Assembly (NCBI RefSeq): GCF_000812965.1
Contig: NZ_JSYN01000036.1
Coordinates: 1-46,925, forward strand
Direction: 5' to 3'
DNA from: Pedobacter kyungheensis
GTDB taxonomy: Bacteria > Bacteroidota > Bacteroidia > Sphingobacteriales > Sphingobacteriaceae
Length of the DNA stretch: 46,925 bases
Part shown: piece after piece, positions 7,108-16,620 of the stretch
Position numbering within the stretch: the first letter of the stretch is position 1
How the letters are laid out: the number at the start of each line of letters is the position of its first letter
Program-made: the position numbers and the translations under genes
Notes under the pieces: model-generated
What the model was told of the DNA's origin: nothing
What the model saw: the letters and a program-made list of their open reading frames with translations, nothing else
Database searches by the model: none

Positions 7108-9543
7108 ATGATGAGCCTTCGTTTTTTCAATATTTTAGTATTGACTACATTTTTTTTTGCACCAGGTTATGCGCAAAAAAAAATAGGTGCCTGTAATATT
7201 TTATGGTATAAAAAACCGGCAAAAAATTGGGATGAGGCCCTTCCGATTGGAAATGGAAGATTGGGTGCTATGATATTTGGCCGTGTTGATCTAGAGCTGA
7301 TTCAACTGAATGAAGAAACACTTTGGACAGGTGGCCCTGTTGATTCAAACCCCAATCCCGATGCTCCAAAATATCTTCCGGAAGTAAGAAAATTGCTTTT
7401 TGCAGGTGAGAATGGACAGGCCGTAAAGCTGATGCGCAAAATGCAGGGACCTAATACCAATATGTACCAGCCTCTGGCTAATGTGTTTTTGAAACAAAGG
7501 TTAAAGGGCGAAGTAAGTAATTATAGCAGAAGTTTAAATATCGCCGATGCTATTGCCTTAACAGAATTTACGGTTGATGGGGTAGATTATAAACGGGAGA
7601 TACTGGCCTCATTTCCCGATCAGGTGATTGTAATGCGCTTAACTGCCGGAGGGAAAAAAGCACTAAATGTTTCTTTTGGGCTTGGCGATGAGCTGGAGCA
7701 TCGGGTTTCGACCGAAAATAACAACGAAATCATTTTAAAAGGAAAAGCGCGCATCTATTCAGACGAACGCAGAAATCCAAAACCCATTATTTACAGAGAT
7801 AGCCTGCATCATAATGGCATGCGTTATCAGGCCAGGCTTAAAGTTGTCCGTACGGATGGGCAATTAAGTACTGATAGTTTATTAAATGTTGCCGGTGCTT
7901 CCGAAATAATTGTGATGATATCAGGGGCTACCAGTTATAACGGCTATGATAAATTTCCGGATAAAGACGGTATTGATGAGCATGCAAAAGCCATCCGTTT
8001 ATTGAAAGCTGCGGCAGCAAAACCTTTTGAGGTGTTGAAAAAAGCACATATAACAGACTACCAGGGATACTTTAACCGGGTAAACCTTTCCATTAACCAT
8101 ACCGGTAATTTATTGGCCGACATACCAACAGATGAACGATTAAATAATTATAAACAGGGTAAAGCAGATTATGGCCTCGAAGAGTTGTATTTTCAGTTTG
8201 GTAGGTACTTGCTGATTTCCTGTTCGCGCCCGGGCGGAATTCCGGCTAATTTGCAGGGCATCTGGAACCCACTAATCAGGCCATCATGGCGAAGTAACTT
8301 TACCACCAACATTAACCTGCAAATGAATTATTGGCCTGCAGAGGTGACCAATCTATCAGAACTCACCGAGCCTTTAATTACCCAGATCAAACATTTGGCC
8401 GTAAACGGCGAAAAAACAGCAAACAAGTATTATGGGGCAAGAGGTTGGGCAGTACACCACAACTCTGATATCTGGGCCCAAACCAATCCGGTGGGCGAGG
8501 GTAGTGGCGATCCGAAATGGGCCAATTGGGCATTGGGTAGTCCATGGTTAGCACAGCACTTGTATGAGCACTATTTGTTTACCGGCGATAAAAAATATTT
8601 AAAAGATACTGCATATCCTTTAATGAAGGGGGCTGCACTTTTCTGTTTAGATTGGCTGGTAGAAAAAGACGGTTATCTGGTTACCGCACCTTCTACTTCG
8701 CCAGAAAATAGCTATTTGTTACCCAATGGGAGTAAAGAAGTAGTTACTATTGCCTCAACCATGGATATGTCTATAATCCGTGATCTTTTTGCCAATATGA
8801 TTGATGCAGCTAAAATTTTAGGTACAGATGCAGCTTTTGCTATTTTACTCGAAGACAAATATGGCAAACTTCGCCCTTTACACATTGGTAAGAAAGGTAA
8901 TTTGCAAGAGTGGTATGGCGATTTTGAAGATGTAGAGCCTCAGCATCGGCATGTTTCGCATCTATTTGGCCTGCACCCCGGCAGAGAAATTTCGCCGTTA
9001 ATTGATACCGTATATTCAAACGCAGCAAAAAAGACTTTACTTGTTCGTGGCGATGAAGGTACAGGTTGGAGTAAAGCCTGGAAAATTAACTTCTGGGCGC
9101 GTTTGCTTGATGGCGACCATTCGTATAAAATGTATCAGGAATTGTTGAAAAATTCTACATTGAACAACCTTTTCGATACCCATCCTCCATTTCAGATTGA
9201 CGGAAATTTTGGTGCTACAGCAGGACTTGCCGAAATGCTTTTGCAAAGTCATTTGGCTAACGTTCAGCTGTTACCTGCCTTGCCTTCGGCCTGGAAATCG
9301 GGTTGGGTTAAAGGACTGGTTGCACGTGGCGGTTTTGTGGTGGATATGTACTGGGAAAGCGGAAAATTGACCAGGGCAAAAATCTTATCAAAAAATGGTG
9401 GCGATTTAAACCTTATTAGTCCGCTTAAACTCAAATTAAATAACAAAGCAGTTGGCACCTTTAATAAAACATTTAACAGCTGGCAAAGCCAGATTAAAAC
9501 GGTTGCCGGTAAAACATACGAATTAGCTTCAATTGATCAATAA
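7108..9543 (+). CDS. GH95 alpha-L-fucosidase / alpha-L-galactosidase
   Basis: An 811-residue exported protein (signal peptide ending at about G-Y-A-Q). The family signature WYKKPAKNWDEALPIGNGR stands right after the signal peptide in the N-terminal beta-sandwich. The (alpha/alpha)6 barrel shows INLQMNYWPAE, HHNSDIW, STSPEN with Glu533 and QIDGNFGA with Asp698. These correspond to the Asn pair, Glu and Asp known to act in GH95 catalysis. GH95 members cleave alpha-1,2-L-fucose or alpha-L-galactose, both found on pectic and xyloglucan side chains. It is the first gene behind motif copy 1 and ends 8 bp before the macroglobulin-like gene. A second ATG one codon later is equally possible. Fucosidase versus galactosidase cannot be settled here. 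Confidence 0.92.
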   Translation: MMSLRFFNILVLTTFFFAPGYAQKKIGACNILWYKKPAKNWDEALPIGNGRLGAMIFGRVDLELIQLNEETLWTGGPVDSNPNPDAPKYLPEVRKLLFAGENGQAVKLMRKMQGPNTNMYQPLANVFLKQRLKGEVSNYSRSLNIADAIALTEFTVDGVDYKREILASFPDQVIVMRLTAGGKKALNVSFGLGDELEHRVSTENNNEIILKGKARIYSDERRNPKPIIYRDSLHHNGMRYQARLKVVRTDGQLSTDSLLNVAGASEIIVMISGATSYNGYDKFPDKDGIDEHAKAIRLLKAAAAKPFEVLKKAHITDYQGYFNRVNLSINHTGNLLADIPTDERLNNYKQGKADYGLEELYFQFGRYLLISCSRPGGIPANLQGIWNPLIRPSWRSNFTTNINLQMNYWPAEVTNLSELTEPLITQIKHLAVNGEKTANKYYGARGWAVHHNSDIWAQTNPVGEGSGDPKWANWALGSPWLAQHLYEHYLFTGDKKYLKDTAYPLMKGAALFCLDWLVEKDGYLVTAPSTSPENSYLLPNGSKEVVTIASTMDMSIIRDLFANMIDAAKILGTDAAFAILLEDKYGKLRPLHIGKKGNLQEWYGDFEDVEPQHRHVSHLFGLHPGREISPLIDTVYSNAAKKTLLVRGDEGTGWSKAWKINFWARLLDGDHSYKMYQELLKNSTLNNLFDTHPPFQIDGNFGATAGLAEMLLQSHLANVQLLPALPSAWKSGWVKGLVARGGFVVDMYWESGKLTRAKILSKNGGDLNLISPLKLKLNNKAVGTFNKTFNSWQSQIKTVAGKTYELASIDQ

Positions 9544-9551
9544 ATAAAACA

Positions 9552-11966
9552 ATGCTCAAAAAATATTTGCTACTCATTTTATTAAACACGTTTGGTTTGC
9601 TGGCCTGGTCGCAACAAAAAAGCAATCCTGTCAACGATCCGAAAACACTAAAGCTCTTTTTCGAAAAAACTTATCTGCAAACAGACCGGGTTTATTACAG
9701 CACGGGTGAAACAGTTTGGTTTAGTGCTTACCTGGTTAATGGTAAAAGTACCAGTTTAACCGGTACCAGTAATAACTTATATGTCGAGCTGGTTTCTTCC
9801 CAGTCAGTGCTGCTCGATAGTAAAACGATCCGGATGGATGGTGGTTTGGGCAAGGGCGATTTCGAATTAAAAGACTCAATTCCATCGGGCTGGTATAACA
9901 TCAGGGCCTACACCAATTGGATGCGGAATTTTGGCAATGATTTCGTTTTCCAGAAAAGGATATATGTAAGCAATAATATAGTAGAAAATGCTTCTTATTT
10001 TACCCGGAATGCAGCAAAAAAGAACGAAACAGTTGCATCTCCCAAAGCAAAATCTATTGCCTTTTTTCCTGAAGGAGGTTCGCTGGTAGAGGGCTTAACG
10101 AGTATAGTCGCTTTTAAAACCAATGATCAACAGGGAAATGGCGTGCCGGCAAGAGGTAGTGTAATTTCATCAAAAGGCGATACAGTAGTTACTTTTAACA
10201 GTACTGAAGCCGGAATGGGCATTTTTGCCTTTATGCCTCAACCGGGCGAAAAATACCGTGTTACCGGGCGTTACGGGCAAGAGCAATTTTCGGCTACCTT
10301 ACCCGCTATATTGGGCAAAGGTTTCTCGCTGCATGTTACTACCGATTCGGCCAATATCAAAACCGTTATCAGCGCAAATGCGCCCATTTTTGCAGGGATA
10401 AAAGATAAAAATATTTCTATCCTGATTAAACACGCAGGTGATGTGATTTATTCGGGTGCCATTAAACTCAGTAAGCCTACCGTTTCGGTTACTATTCCAA
10501 CCAAAGGTTTTGCCAGAGGGATTTCGGCACTTACACTGCTCGATGATCAGGGCAGGCCTAATTGCGAAAGGCTGGTTTATATTCAGGGGGATGAAAATAT
10601 TAATCTGGCCATTACAGCAGATAAAGCCATTTATAAATCGCGCGAGAAAGTAACATTAAAGGTAAAAGCCAGCAATACACAGGGGCAGCCGGTTAAAACT
10701 TCAATTTCGCTGGCTGCGGTTGATGAAATGGTGCCTGATGATGGGCAGAATATTCTGGCCTATTTGCTATTGCAATCAGAAATAAGGGGAGAAGTTAAAA
10801 ATGCCGCTCAATATTTTGATGCAGGCAACCCGTCGCGATTGAAACAGCTCGATCTGCTGTTGCTTACCCAGGGCTGGCGCGATTACCTCTGGAAAAAACT
10901 CGCCGATTCGAGTATTAAAATCAGCTACATGCCCGAACCCGGCCTTACCATAAAGGGAACGGTAAGGGAAAAACTGGCCAATAAACCTCTTGCCAATATG
11001 AACATCACCTTATTTGGCTCTAATTTTACAGGCGATAAACTTTTTACCACCAAAACCGATCAGGAGGGACGTTATTTTCTCGATGGTTTAAAGTGGTACG
11101 GCAATCAGGCCATTAAAATTTCATCCAAAGACGATAAAAATAAAAAAGGTGGCTGGTTACTGATTGATACTTTAACCAGGCCTTTAAACCTGGCATCGCT
11201 AAAAATGCCGCAAACAGGCATTCCTGATCCCTTAAATGTAGCATTAGGTAAACGGATGGATTACAACCGCACCTATAAATTCGGTGATTCGATTACCTTG
11301 AGCGAAGTGGAAATTAAGGCGGCGAAGAGCAAGCAGGTTAACCTTTTTGACGAAACCTTAACCAGCTTTGGTTACCCTGAACAGGTTTTTAATATCACTG
11401 CCGCCGATTATTCCTATCAGGGCCTGGAACATTTTCTGTTAACCAAAGCCAATGGTGCAATGCCACCAGATGATACTGATAGCATTGGCAATGAGGGGAT
11501 TACTTTTATCGCCAACGGCAAAAAAATCAGACCCAGAATAAGAGTAAACAACAGGGAAGAACTGATAATGGAACGTCTCGATTATTACAGCCTAACCATG
11601 GACCAGATTAACCAGGTTAAAATTCAGCATTTAATTGGTCGTGGAGGTAACGATGTATTCCTGATCAGTCTTAATTTAAAAGACGAAGCCTTGCTGGGTT
11701 CAAACCTAAACCTGCTTAACGTAAATTTAAATGGCTACTACAATGCCCGTACATTTTATTCGCCCAATTATGCCAATCCATCTACCCAAAGCAAAGATTT
11801 AAGGACTACCATATTCTGGAACCCAGGCCTAAAAACAAACGAAAACGGAGAGGCTACTATCACCTATTACAACAGCGATAATAAAGGAAATATCCGCATT
11901 AAAGCCGATGGAATTACCGATAAAGGCGTGGCGGTAGCGGCTAAAGCCGGGTATAAAGTACAATAA
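9552..11966 (+). CDS. Large exported macroglobulin-like (MG2-type) protein of unknown role
   Basis: An 804-residue protein with a signal peptide (ending about A-W-S-Q), then an alpha-2-macroglobulin MG2-like beta-sandwich: KTYLQTDRVYYSTGETVWFS and GWYNIRAYTNWM (about 30-135). More beta-sandwich sequence follows. A carboxypeptidase-regulatory-like segment starts at GTVREKLANKPL (about 466-530), a region resembling a TonB receptor plug lies at about 610-720, and the closing TIFWNPGLKTNENGEATITY is a typical last macroglobulin module. No CGEQ thioester motif is present and no catalytic site is recognised. Such proteins are widespread in Bacteroidetes and often annotated as MG2 or plug-domain proteins, without a defined function. 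It sits between GH95 and PL11 with 8 bp and 43 bp gaps, so it is probably expressed with the pectin enzymes. No barrel follows the plug-like region, so it is not a transporter. Confidence 0.7.
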   Translation: MLKKYLLLILLNTFGLLAWSQQKSNPVNDPKTLKLFFEKTYLQTDRVYYSTGETVWFSAYLVNGKSTSLTGTSNNLYVELVSSQSVLLDSKTIRMDGGLGKGDFELKDSIPSGWYNIRAYTNWMRNFGNDFVFQKRIYVSNNIVENASYFTRNAAKKNETVASPKAKSIAFFPEGGSLVEGLTSIVAFKTNDQQGNGVPARGSVISSKGDTVVTFNSTEAGMGIFAFMPQPGEKYRVTGRYGQEQFSATLPAILGKGFSLHVTTDSANIKTVISANAPIFAGIKDKNISILIKHAGDVIYSGAIKLSKPTVSVTIPTKGFARGISALTLLDDQGRPNCERLVYIQGDENINLAITADKAIYKSREKVTLKVKASNTQGQPVKTSISLAAVDEMVPDDGQNILAYLLLQSEIRGEVKNAAQYFDAGNPSRLKQLDLLLLTQGWRDYLWKKLADSSIKISYMPEPGLTIKGTVREKLANKPLANMNITLFGSNFTGDKLFTTKTDQEGRYFLDGLKWYGNQAIKISSKDDKNKKGGWLLIDTLTRPLNLASLKMPQTGIPDPLNVALGKRMDYNRTYKFGDSITLSEVEIKAAKSKQVNLFDETLTSFGYPEQVFNITAADYSYQGLEHFLLTKANGAMPPDDTDSIGNEGITFIANGKKIRPRIRVNNREELIMERLDYYSLTMDQINQVKIQHLIGRGGNDVFLISLNLKDEALLGSNLNLLNVNLNGYYNARTFYSPNYANPSTQSKDLRTTIFWNPGLKTNENGEATITYYNSDNKGNIRIKADGITDKGVAVAAKAGYKVQ

Positions 11967-12009
11967 ACAGAACCGATGAAAAGTCTTGACCTCTATTTGA
12001 ACACGAAGC

Positions 12010-13860
12010 ATGCGCATTAAATTTATATCTTCTATTTTACTGCTAACCTGTTTATTTAACAGCATACAGGTAAATGCCCAGCGCCAGATGGAAAAACTGG
12101 GCCGTGGGCTAATTGCCATGCGCCAGAATAAAGATTCGGTTTATGTAAGCTGGCGTATACTGGGCACCGATCCGGATGATATCCGTTTTAACCTTTACCG
12201 CAGAAGCGGAAACGGAACACCACAAAAACTCAACAGCCAACCCTTAAGCAAAGGAACCAACTTTATAGATGCAAGTGCCGATTTTAATCTGCCGAACAGC
12301 TACTTTGTAAAACCGCTCCTTAAGAACCAGGAGCAAGCAGCCAGTGCATTTTTTACGCTGGCAGCCAAACAACCTGTTCAGCAATATCTAAGCATTCCTT
12401 TGCGCACACCAGCCGGCTATACTCCGAATGATGCCTCAGTTGGCGATTTGGACGGAGACGGCGAATACGAAATTATTTTGCATCAAACCGGCCGTAGCCG
12501 CGATAATTCATCCAATGGACTGACTGACCCACCTATTTTTCAGGCCTATAAGCTCGATGGTACATTTTTGTGGGAAATTAACCTGGGTAAAAATATCCGC
12601 GAAGGCGCGCATTATACCCAGTTTATGGTTTATGATCTGGATGGCGATGGCATTGCCGAAATGGTATGTAAAACCGCCGATGGAACCATTGACGGTAAGG
12701 GGAAAGTAATTGGCGACTCTACAAAAGATTACCGCAACAGTAACGGAAAGATATTGGATGGGCCTGAATTTTTAACGGTTTTTAGTGGCAGAACAGGTGA
12801 GGCCCTGGCCACTACTGATTACCTGCCGGCGCGTGGCGATATTGGTGCCTGGGGTGGGCCTGGTGGCAATGGTAAAAACGACAATACCGGTAACCGCGTC
12901 GATCGTTTTAATGCCTGCATAGCCTATCTGGATGGGGTACACCCGAGTGTGGTGATGTGCAGGGGCTATTACGGACGCACTGTGCTGGCCGCCTGGGACT
13001 GGCGCAATGGCCGGCTAAATCTGCGCTGGGTGTTCGACAGTAAAAATGGCCAAAACCCATTCTCTGGCCAGGGAAACCACAATTTAACCGTTGCTGATGT
13101 AGATGGCGACGGTAAAGACGAGATTATTTACGGTTCGATGTGTGTAGATGATAATGGGAAAGGATTATACAGCACAGGCTTGAGGCATGGCGATGCCCTT
13201 CATGTTTCGGATCTCGATCTGGAACACCCGGGTTTGGAAGTTTTTGGTGTACATGAAATAGAAGAAGGTACCAAAGGTCCGGGAGTAGCGGTATACGATG
13301 CCCGTACCGGTAAAATATTGTGGAAAGGTTCTGAAGACGAGGATGTAGGCAGGGGTGTGGCAGATAATATTGATCCTACACGAGTAGGTGCACAGATGTG
13401 GTGGTCGGGAGCAAACGGCTTGTATGATATAAAAGGTAACCGAATAGGCAATCAGCCCCGGTCTACTAATTTCCTCATTTATTGGGACGATGATTTGTCG
13501 CGTGAGCTTTTAGATGCCAACCACATTGACAAATACAACGGGGGCAGGCTTTTTACTGCAGAAGGCTGCGTGTCTAACAATGGTACCAAATCTACCCCGG
13601 CATTAAGTGCCGATATTTTTGGCGATTGGCGCGAGGAACTGGTTTTAAGGGCTTATGATAACCAGAGCCTGCGCATCTACACCACCGTTATTCCAACTGA
13701 ACACCGCAACTATACCCTGATGCACGATCCGCAGTACCGTTTAAGCATTGCCTGGCAAAATGATGGCTACAACCAGCCACCTCACACCGGTTTCTATTTC
13801 GGTTATGGTATGCAAAAAGCCCCTAAACCCAATATTGTACTTGTAGAACCCAAAAAATAG
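12010..13860 (+). CDS. PL11 rhamnogalacturonan lyase, copy 1
   Basis: A 616-residue exported protein. After the signal peptide (about V-N-A-Q) comes the PL11 opening RQMEKLGRGLIAM and SWRILGTDPDDIRFNLYR, then a beta-propeller rich in calcium-binding loops: VGDLDGDGEYEI, YDLDGDGIAEM and VADVDGDGKDEI. It closes with FGDWREELVLR and HDPQYRLSIAWQ, all typical of YesW/YesX-type lyases. These cleave the rhamnose-alpha-1,4-galacturonate bond of RG-I by beta-elimination. Only 1 bp separates it from a second PL11 gene, and both are followed by rhamnogalacturonan acetylesterases. One copy may act endo and the other exo, as in the Bacillus YesW/YesX pair, but the sequence does not say which. No lipobox is seen in the signal peptide. 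Confidence 0.95.
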   Translation: MRIKFISSILLLTCLFNSIQVNAQRQMEKLGRGLIAMRQNKDSVYVSWRILGTDPDDIRFNLYRRSGNGTPQKLNSQPLSKGTNFIDASADFNLPNSYFVKPLLKNQEQAASAFFTLAAKQPVQQYLSIPLRTPAGYTPNDASVGDLDGDGEYEIILHQTGRSRDNSSNGLTDPPIFQAYKLDGTFLWEINLGKNIREGAHYTQFMVYDLDGDGIAEMVCKTADGTIDGKGKVIGDSTKDYRNSNGKILDGPEFLTVFSGRTGEALATTDYLPARGDIGAWGGPGGNGKNDNTGNRVDRFNACIAYLDGVHPSVVMCRGYYGRTVLAAWDWRNGRLNLRWVFDSKNGQNPFSGQGNHNLTVADVDGDGKDEIIYGSMCVDDNGKGLYSTGLRHGDALHVSDLDLEHPGLEVFGVHEIEEGTKGPGVAVYDARTGKILWKGSEDEDVGRGVADNIDPTRVGAQMWWSGANGLYDIKGNRIGNQPRSTNFLIYWDDDLSRELLDANHIDKYNGGRLFTAEGCVSNNGTKSTPALSADIFGDWREELVLRAYDNQSLRIYTTVIPTEHRNYTLMHDPQYRLSIAWQNDGYNQPPHTGFYFGYGMQKAPKPNIVLVEPKK

Positions 13861-13861
13861 T

Positions 13862-15754
13862 ATGCGTACCTTAAAAATAGCTTTACTTTTTTGCTTGTTT
13901 TTGCCTGCAACGCTAATGGCGCAACGCCAGATGGAAGCGCTGGACAGGGGCGTGGTAGCAGTACACCTACCCGGCGATAGTGTTTTTATCAGTTGGCGGA
14001 TGTTGGGGACCGATCCGGATGATATTTCATTTAATCTATACCGCAAAAGTAATCAGCACCAGAAGGTAAAATTGAATCAGACGCCCATTACCGGGGCAAC
14101 CATTTTTACGGATAAAAAAGTAGATTTTACGACCGACAATACCTGGTTGGTAAAACCTATAGTGCATGGCAAAGAACAAGCTGAAAGTACCGCTTTTACG
14201 CTGCAGAAAAATACGGTAGCTCAGCCTTATTTGTCAGTTCCTTTAAAAACCTTACCTGGTTATGCCCCTAATGATATTTCGGTTGGCGATTTGGATGGTG
14301 ATGGAACTTACGAAATTGTATTGCATCAGGCTGGCGTTAGTCATGATAATTCGCATGCTGGTTTTACTACTGAGCCCTTGCTCGAGGCTTATAAACTGGA
14401 TGGTACCTTCTTGTGGCGCATTAATTTGGGCAAAAATATTCGCGAAGGCGCGCATTATACGCAGTTTATGGTGTACGATCTGGATGGCGATGGCAGGGCA
14501 GAGATAGCTTGTAAAACGGCTGATGGAACAATTGATGGGAAAGGAAAAGTAATTGGCGATTCGACCAAAGACTGGAGAAATAAAAACGGATATATTTTAG
14601 CCGGTCCTGAATTTCTGACGGTTTTTGATGGCCTGACCGGAGCCGAGATAACCACCACCAATTTTATCCCTGCGCGTTCTCCTGAGCTTAATCCCTCGCC
14701 CGAAGAACTAAAAAAGACCTGGGGCGACAGTTACGGAAACCGTATGGATCGTTTTTTGGCGGCTATTGCTTACCTGGATGGTAAACATCCCAGTTTAATT
14801 ATGAGCAGAGGATATTACACCCGTACCGTTATTACTGCCTGGGATTTTAACGCAAAGAAATTACAGCAAAAATGGAGCTTCGATAGCGCTGAACCTGGCA
14901 ATAAACGATATGGAGGGCAAGGAAACCATAACTTAAGCATCGCTGATGTGGATGGTGATGGCAAAGACGAAATTATTTATGGTGCCATGACCCTCGATGA
15001 TAATGGAAAAGGGCTTTACAGCACGGGTTTAGGACATGGTGATGCCTTGCATGTGGGCGATTTAGATCCTGACCGGCCTGGGTTGGAAGTTTTTGATATT
15101 CAGGAAAGATTTTCGGATGCCGGGGCAAACTTCAGGGATGCCCGGACTGGAGAGGTGTTGTGGAAAAAGGCCTCGGTAAGTGCCGGAGCTGATGGAGAAG
15201 GGCCGGGAAGGGGTCTCGCAATTAACATTGACCCCAGATACCGGGGGTCTGAATGCTGGGTGGCCGGAGCAGGAATAACCGGGATGTTTGATGCCAAAGG
15301 CAATAAGATTTCGGCTGTTACCCCAAGTGTTAACTTCGGTATTTTTTGGGATGGCGACTGCCAGAGCGAGCTTTTAAATGGTACCTCAATTGATAAATGG
15401 GATTACGAAAATGCGAAAACCATTCGCCTGCTCAATGCCAGGGCATACAATTGTTTATCCAACAATGGCACCAAATCTACTCCGGCTTTATCGGCCGATA
15501 TTTTAGGCGACTGGCGCGAAGAAGTGATTTACCGCACTGCCGATGCCAGTGAACTGAGGATATTTACTACTACTATCCCAACGAAACACCGCTTTTATAC
15601 TTTTATGCACGATCCGCAGTACCGTTTAAGCATTGCCTGGCAAAATGTAGGTTACAACCAGCCCCCACATACCAGTTTTTACATGGGCGATGATATGAAC
15701 CAGCCGCCTAAACCCAATATTAAAACCATTCAATACCATGCTAATTCTCAGTAA
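13862..15754 (+). CDS. PL11 rhamnogalacturonan lyase, copy 2
   Basis: A 630-residue paralogue of the preceding gene with the same signal-peptide/propeller plan. It opens with RQMEALDRGVVAV and shares long identical stretches, for example GKNIREGAHYTQFMVYDLDG. The calcium-loop motifs recur (VGDLDGDGTYEI, IADVDGDGKDEI). It differs by extra residues around 275-290 (ARSPELNPSPEELKKTW) where copy 1 has a glycine-rich loop, and by a longer segment near 520. In family knowledge, loop insertions in this region distinguish exo- from endo-acting PL11 lyases, so this is a candidate exo enzyme by inference. It starts 1 bp after copy 1 ends and stops 6 bp before the CE12 gene, so translation is probably coupled. 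Confidence 0.95.
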   Translation: MRTLKIALLFCLFLPATLMAQRQMEALDRGVVAVHLPGDSVFISWRMLGTDPDDISFNLYRKSNQHQKVKLNQTPITGATIFTDKKVDFTTDNTWLVKPIVHGKEQAESTAFTLQKNTVAQPYLSVPLKTLPGYAPNDISVGDLDGDGTYEIVLHQAGVSHDNSHAGFTTEPLLEAYKLDGTFLWRINLGKNIREGAHYTQFMVYDLDGDGRAEIACKTADGTIDGKGKVIGDSTKDWRNKNGYILAGPEFLTVFDGLTGAEITTTNFIPARSPELNPSPEELKKTWGDSYGNRMDRFLAAIAYLDGKHPSLIMSRGYYTRTVITAWDFNAKKLQQKWSFDSAEPGNKRYGGQGNHNLSIADVDGDGKDEIIYGAMTLDDNGKGLYSTGLGHGDALHVGDLDPDRPGLEVFDIQERFSDAGANFRDARTGEVLWKKASVSAGADGEGPGRGLAINIDPRYRGSECWVAGAGITGMFDAKGNKISAVTPSVNFGIFWDGDCQSELLNGTSIDKWDYENAKTIRLLNARAYNCLSNNGTKSTPALSADILGDWREEVIYRTADASELRIFTTTIPTKHRFYTFMHDPQYRLSIAWQNVGYNQPPHTSFYMGDDMNQPPKPNIKTIQYHANSQ

Positions 15755-15760
15755 AACATC

Positions 15761-16528
15761 ATGAAAAAATACAGTCATATTTTATTTGCACTAATCATTG
15801 CCGTAGCCAGTCTGGCTTTTGTTGCACCGCACAAACCGGCACTGCACACTATCGGCGATTCTACCGTTCGCAATTCCAATAAAGAAACCTGGGGCTGGGG
15901 AACGCCTATTGCTGAGCTTTTCGATACGACAAAAATCCATGTCGAAAACAATGCTATGGCTGGCCGGAGTACCCGTACTTACCTTTCAGAAGGCCGCTGG
16001 GATAAGGTCTTGGAAACTTTAAAACCAGGCGATTTTGTAACCATGCAGTTTGGTCATAACGATGGAAGCGCTCCTGATACTACAAAAGCAGGGCGAAGAG
16101 GCGTCTTAAAAGGAACAGGTGAAGAAACCAAAGTGCTCACCTGGCCTGATGGCAAAGTGGAAACCGTACATACTTATGGTTGGTATATCCGCAAATTTGT
16201 ACGCGAAACCAAGGCAAAAGGTGCTACGCCAATTGTGGTATCGATGATTCCGCGAAATATCTTTAAAAACGGCAAAGTACTGCGTGCCAATAACGATTTT
16301 GGCAAATGGGCAGCCGAGGTAGCCAAAGAAGAACAAGCCTGTTTTATCGATCTCAATCAAATTACCGCCGATAAATATGATGCATTAGGGCCCGATAAAG
16401 TAAAGTTATATTTTCCTGGCGATCATACCCACACTAACCTGGAAGGCGCAAAAGTGAACGCCCAATCGGTAGTAGAAGGTATTAAAATGCTAAAGGATTG
16501 TGATTTGAAAAAGTACTTGAAAGACTAA
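15761..16528 (+). CDS. CE12 rhamnogalacturonan acetylesterase (SGNH hydrolase), copy 1
   Basis: A 255-residue esterase with an N-terminal signal or anchor segment (about 1-24). The SGNH blocks are clear: IGDSTVRN with the nucleophile Ser34, AGRSTRTY (block II), QFGHNDGS (block III) and DHTHTN with Asp221 and His224 (block V). The WGWG segment after the serine and the HTHTN ending are typical of CE12 rhamnogalacturonan acetylesterases (RhgT/YesT type). It removes O-acetyl groups from galacturonate in RG-I so that PL11 lyases can act. It is 6 bp behind PL11 copy 2. Unlike copy 2 it has no lipobox, so it is probably periplasmic. Confidence 0.93.
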   Translation: MKKYSHILFALIIAVASLAFVAPHKPALHTIGDSTVRNSNKETWGWGTPIAELFDTTKIHVENNAMAGRSTRTYLSEGRWDKVLETLKPGDFVTMQFGHNDGSAPDTTKAGRRGVLKGTGEETKVLTWPDGKVETVHTYGWYIRKFVRETKAKGATPIVVSMIPRNIFKNGKVLRANNDFGKWAAEVAKEEQACFIDLNQITADKYDALGPDKVKLYFPGDHTHTNLEGAKVNAQSVVEGIKMLKDCDLKKYLKD

Positions 16529-16585
16529 AAGTCGGAGGTCCGAAAGTCCGGTGTCCGAAGACTAAAGCTGAAAGACCAAAGACAG
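16529..16585 (+). repeat. Degenerate heptanucleotide array 1 (AAGTCCG/AAGACCA type)
   Basis: Directly after the stop codon, the sequence can be cut into heptamers with one 8-base unit: AAGTCGG, AGGTCCG, AAAGTCCG, GTGTCCG, AAGACTA, AAGCTGA, AAGACCA, AAGACAG. The consensus is loose, but the 7-base phase persists across the stretch. No coding role is apparent. Confidence 0.5.
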
Positions 16586-16612
16586 GAGGTTAAGCACCAT
16601 CCTAACCTCCTG
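16583..16612. repeat. Perfect 10-bp hairpin between the two CE12 genes
   Basis: CAGGAGGTTA (16583-16592) pairs with TAACCTCCTG (16603-16612) around a 10-base loop. No T-run follows, so it is not a standard terminator. It may act as an RNA stability or attenuation element within the operon. Confidence 0.55.
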
Positions 16613-16620
16613 ATATTGAT

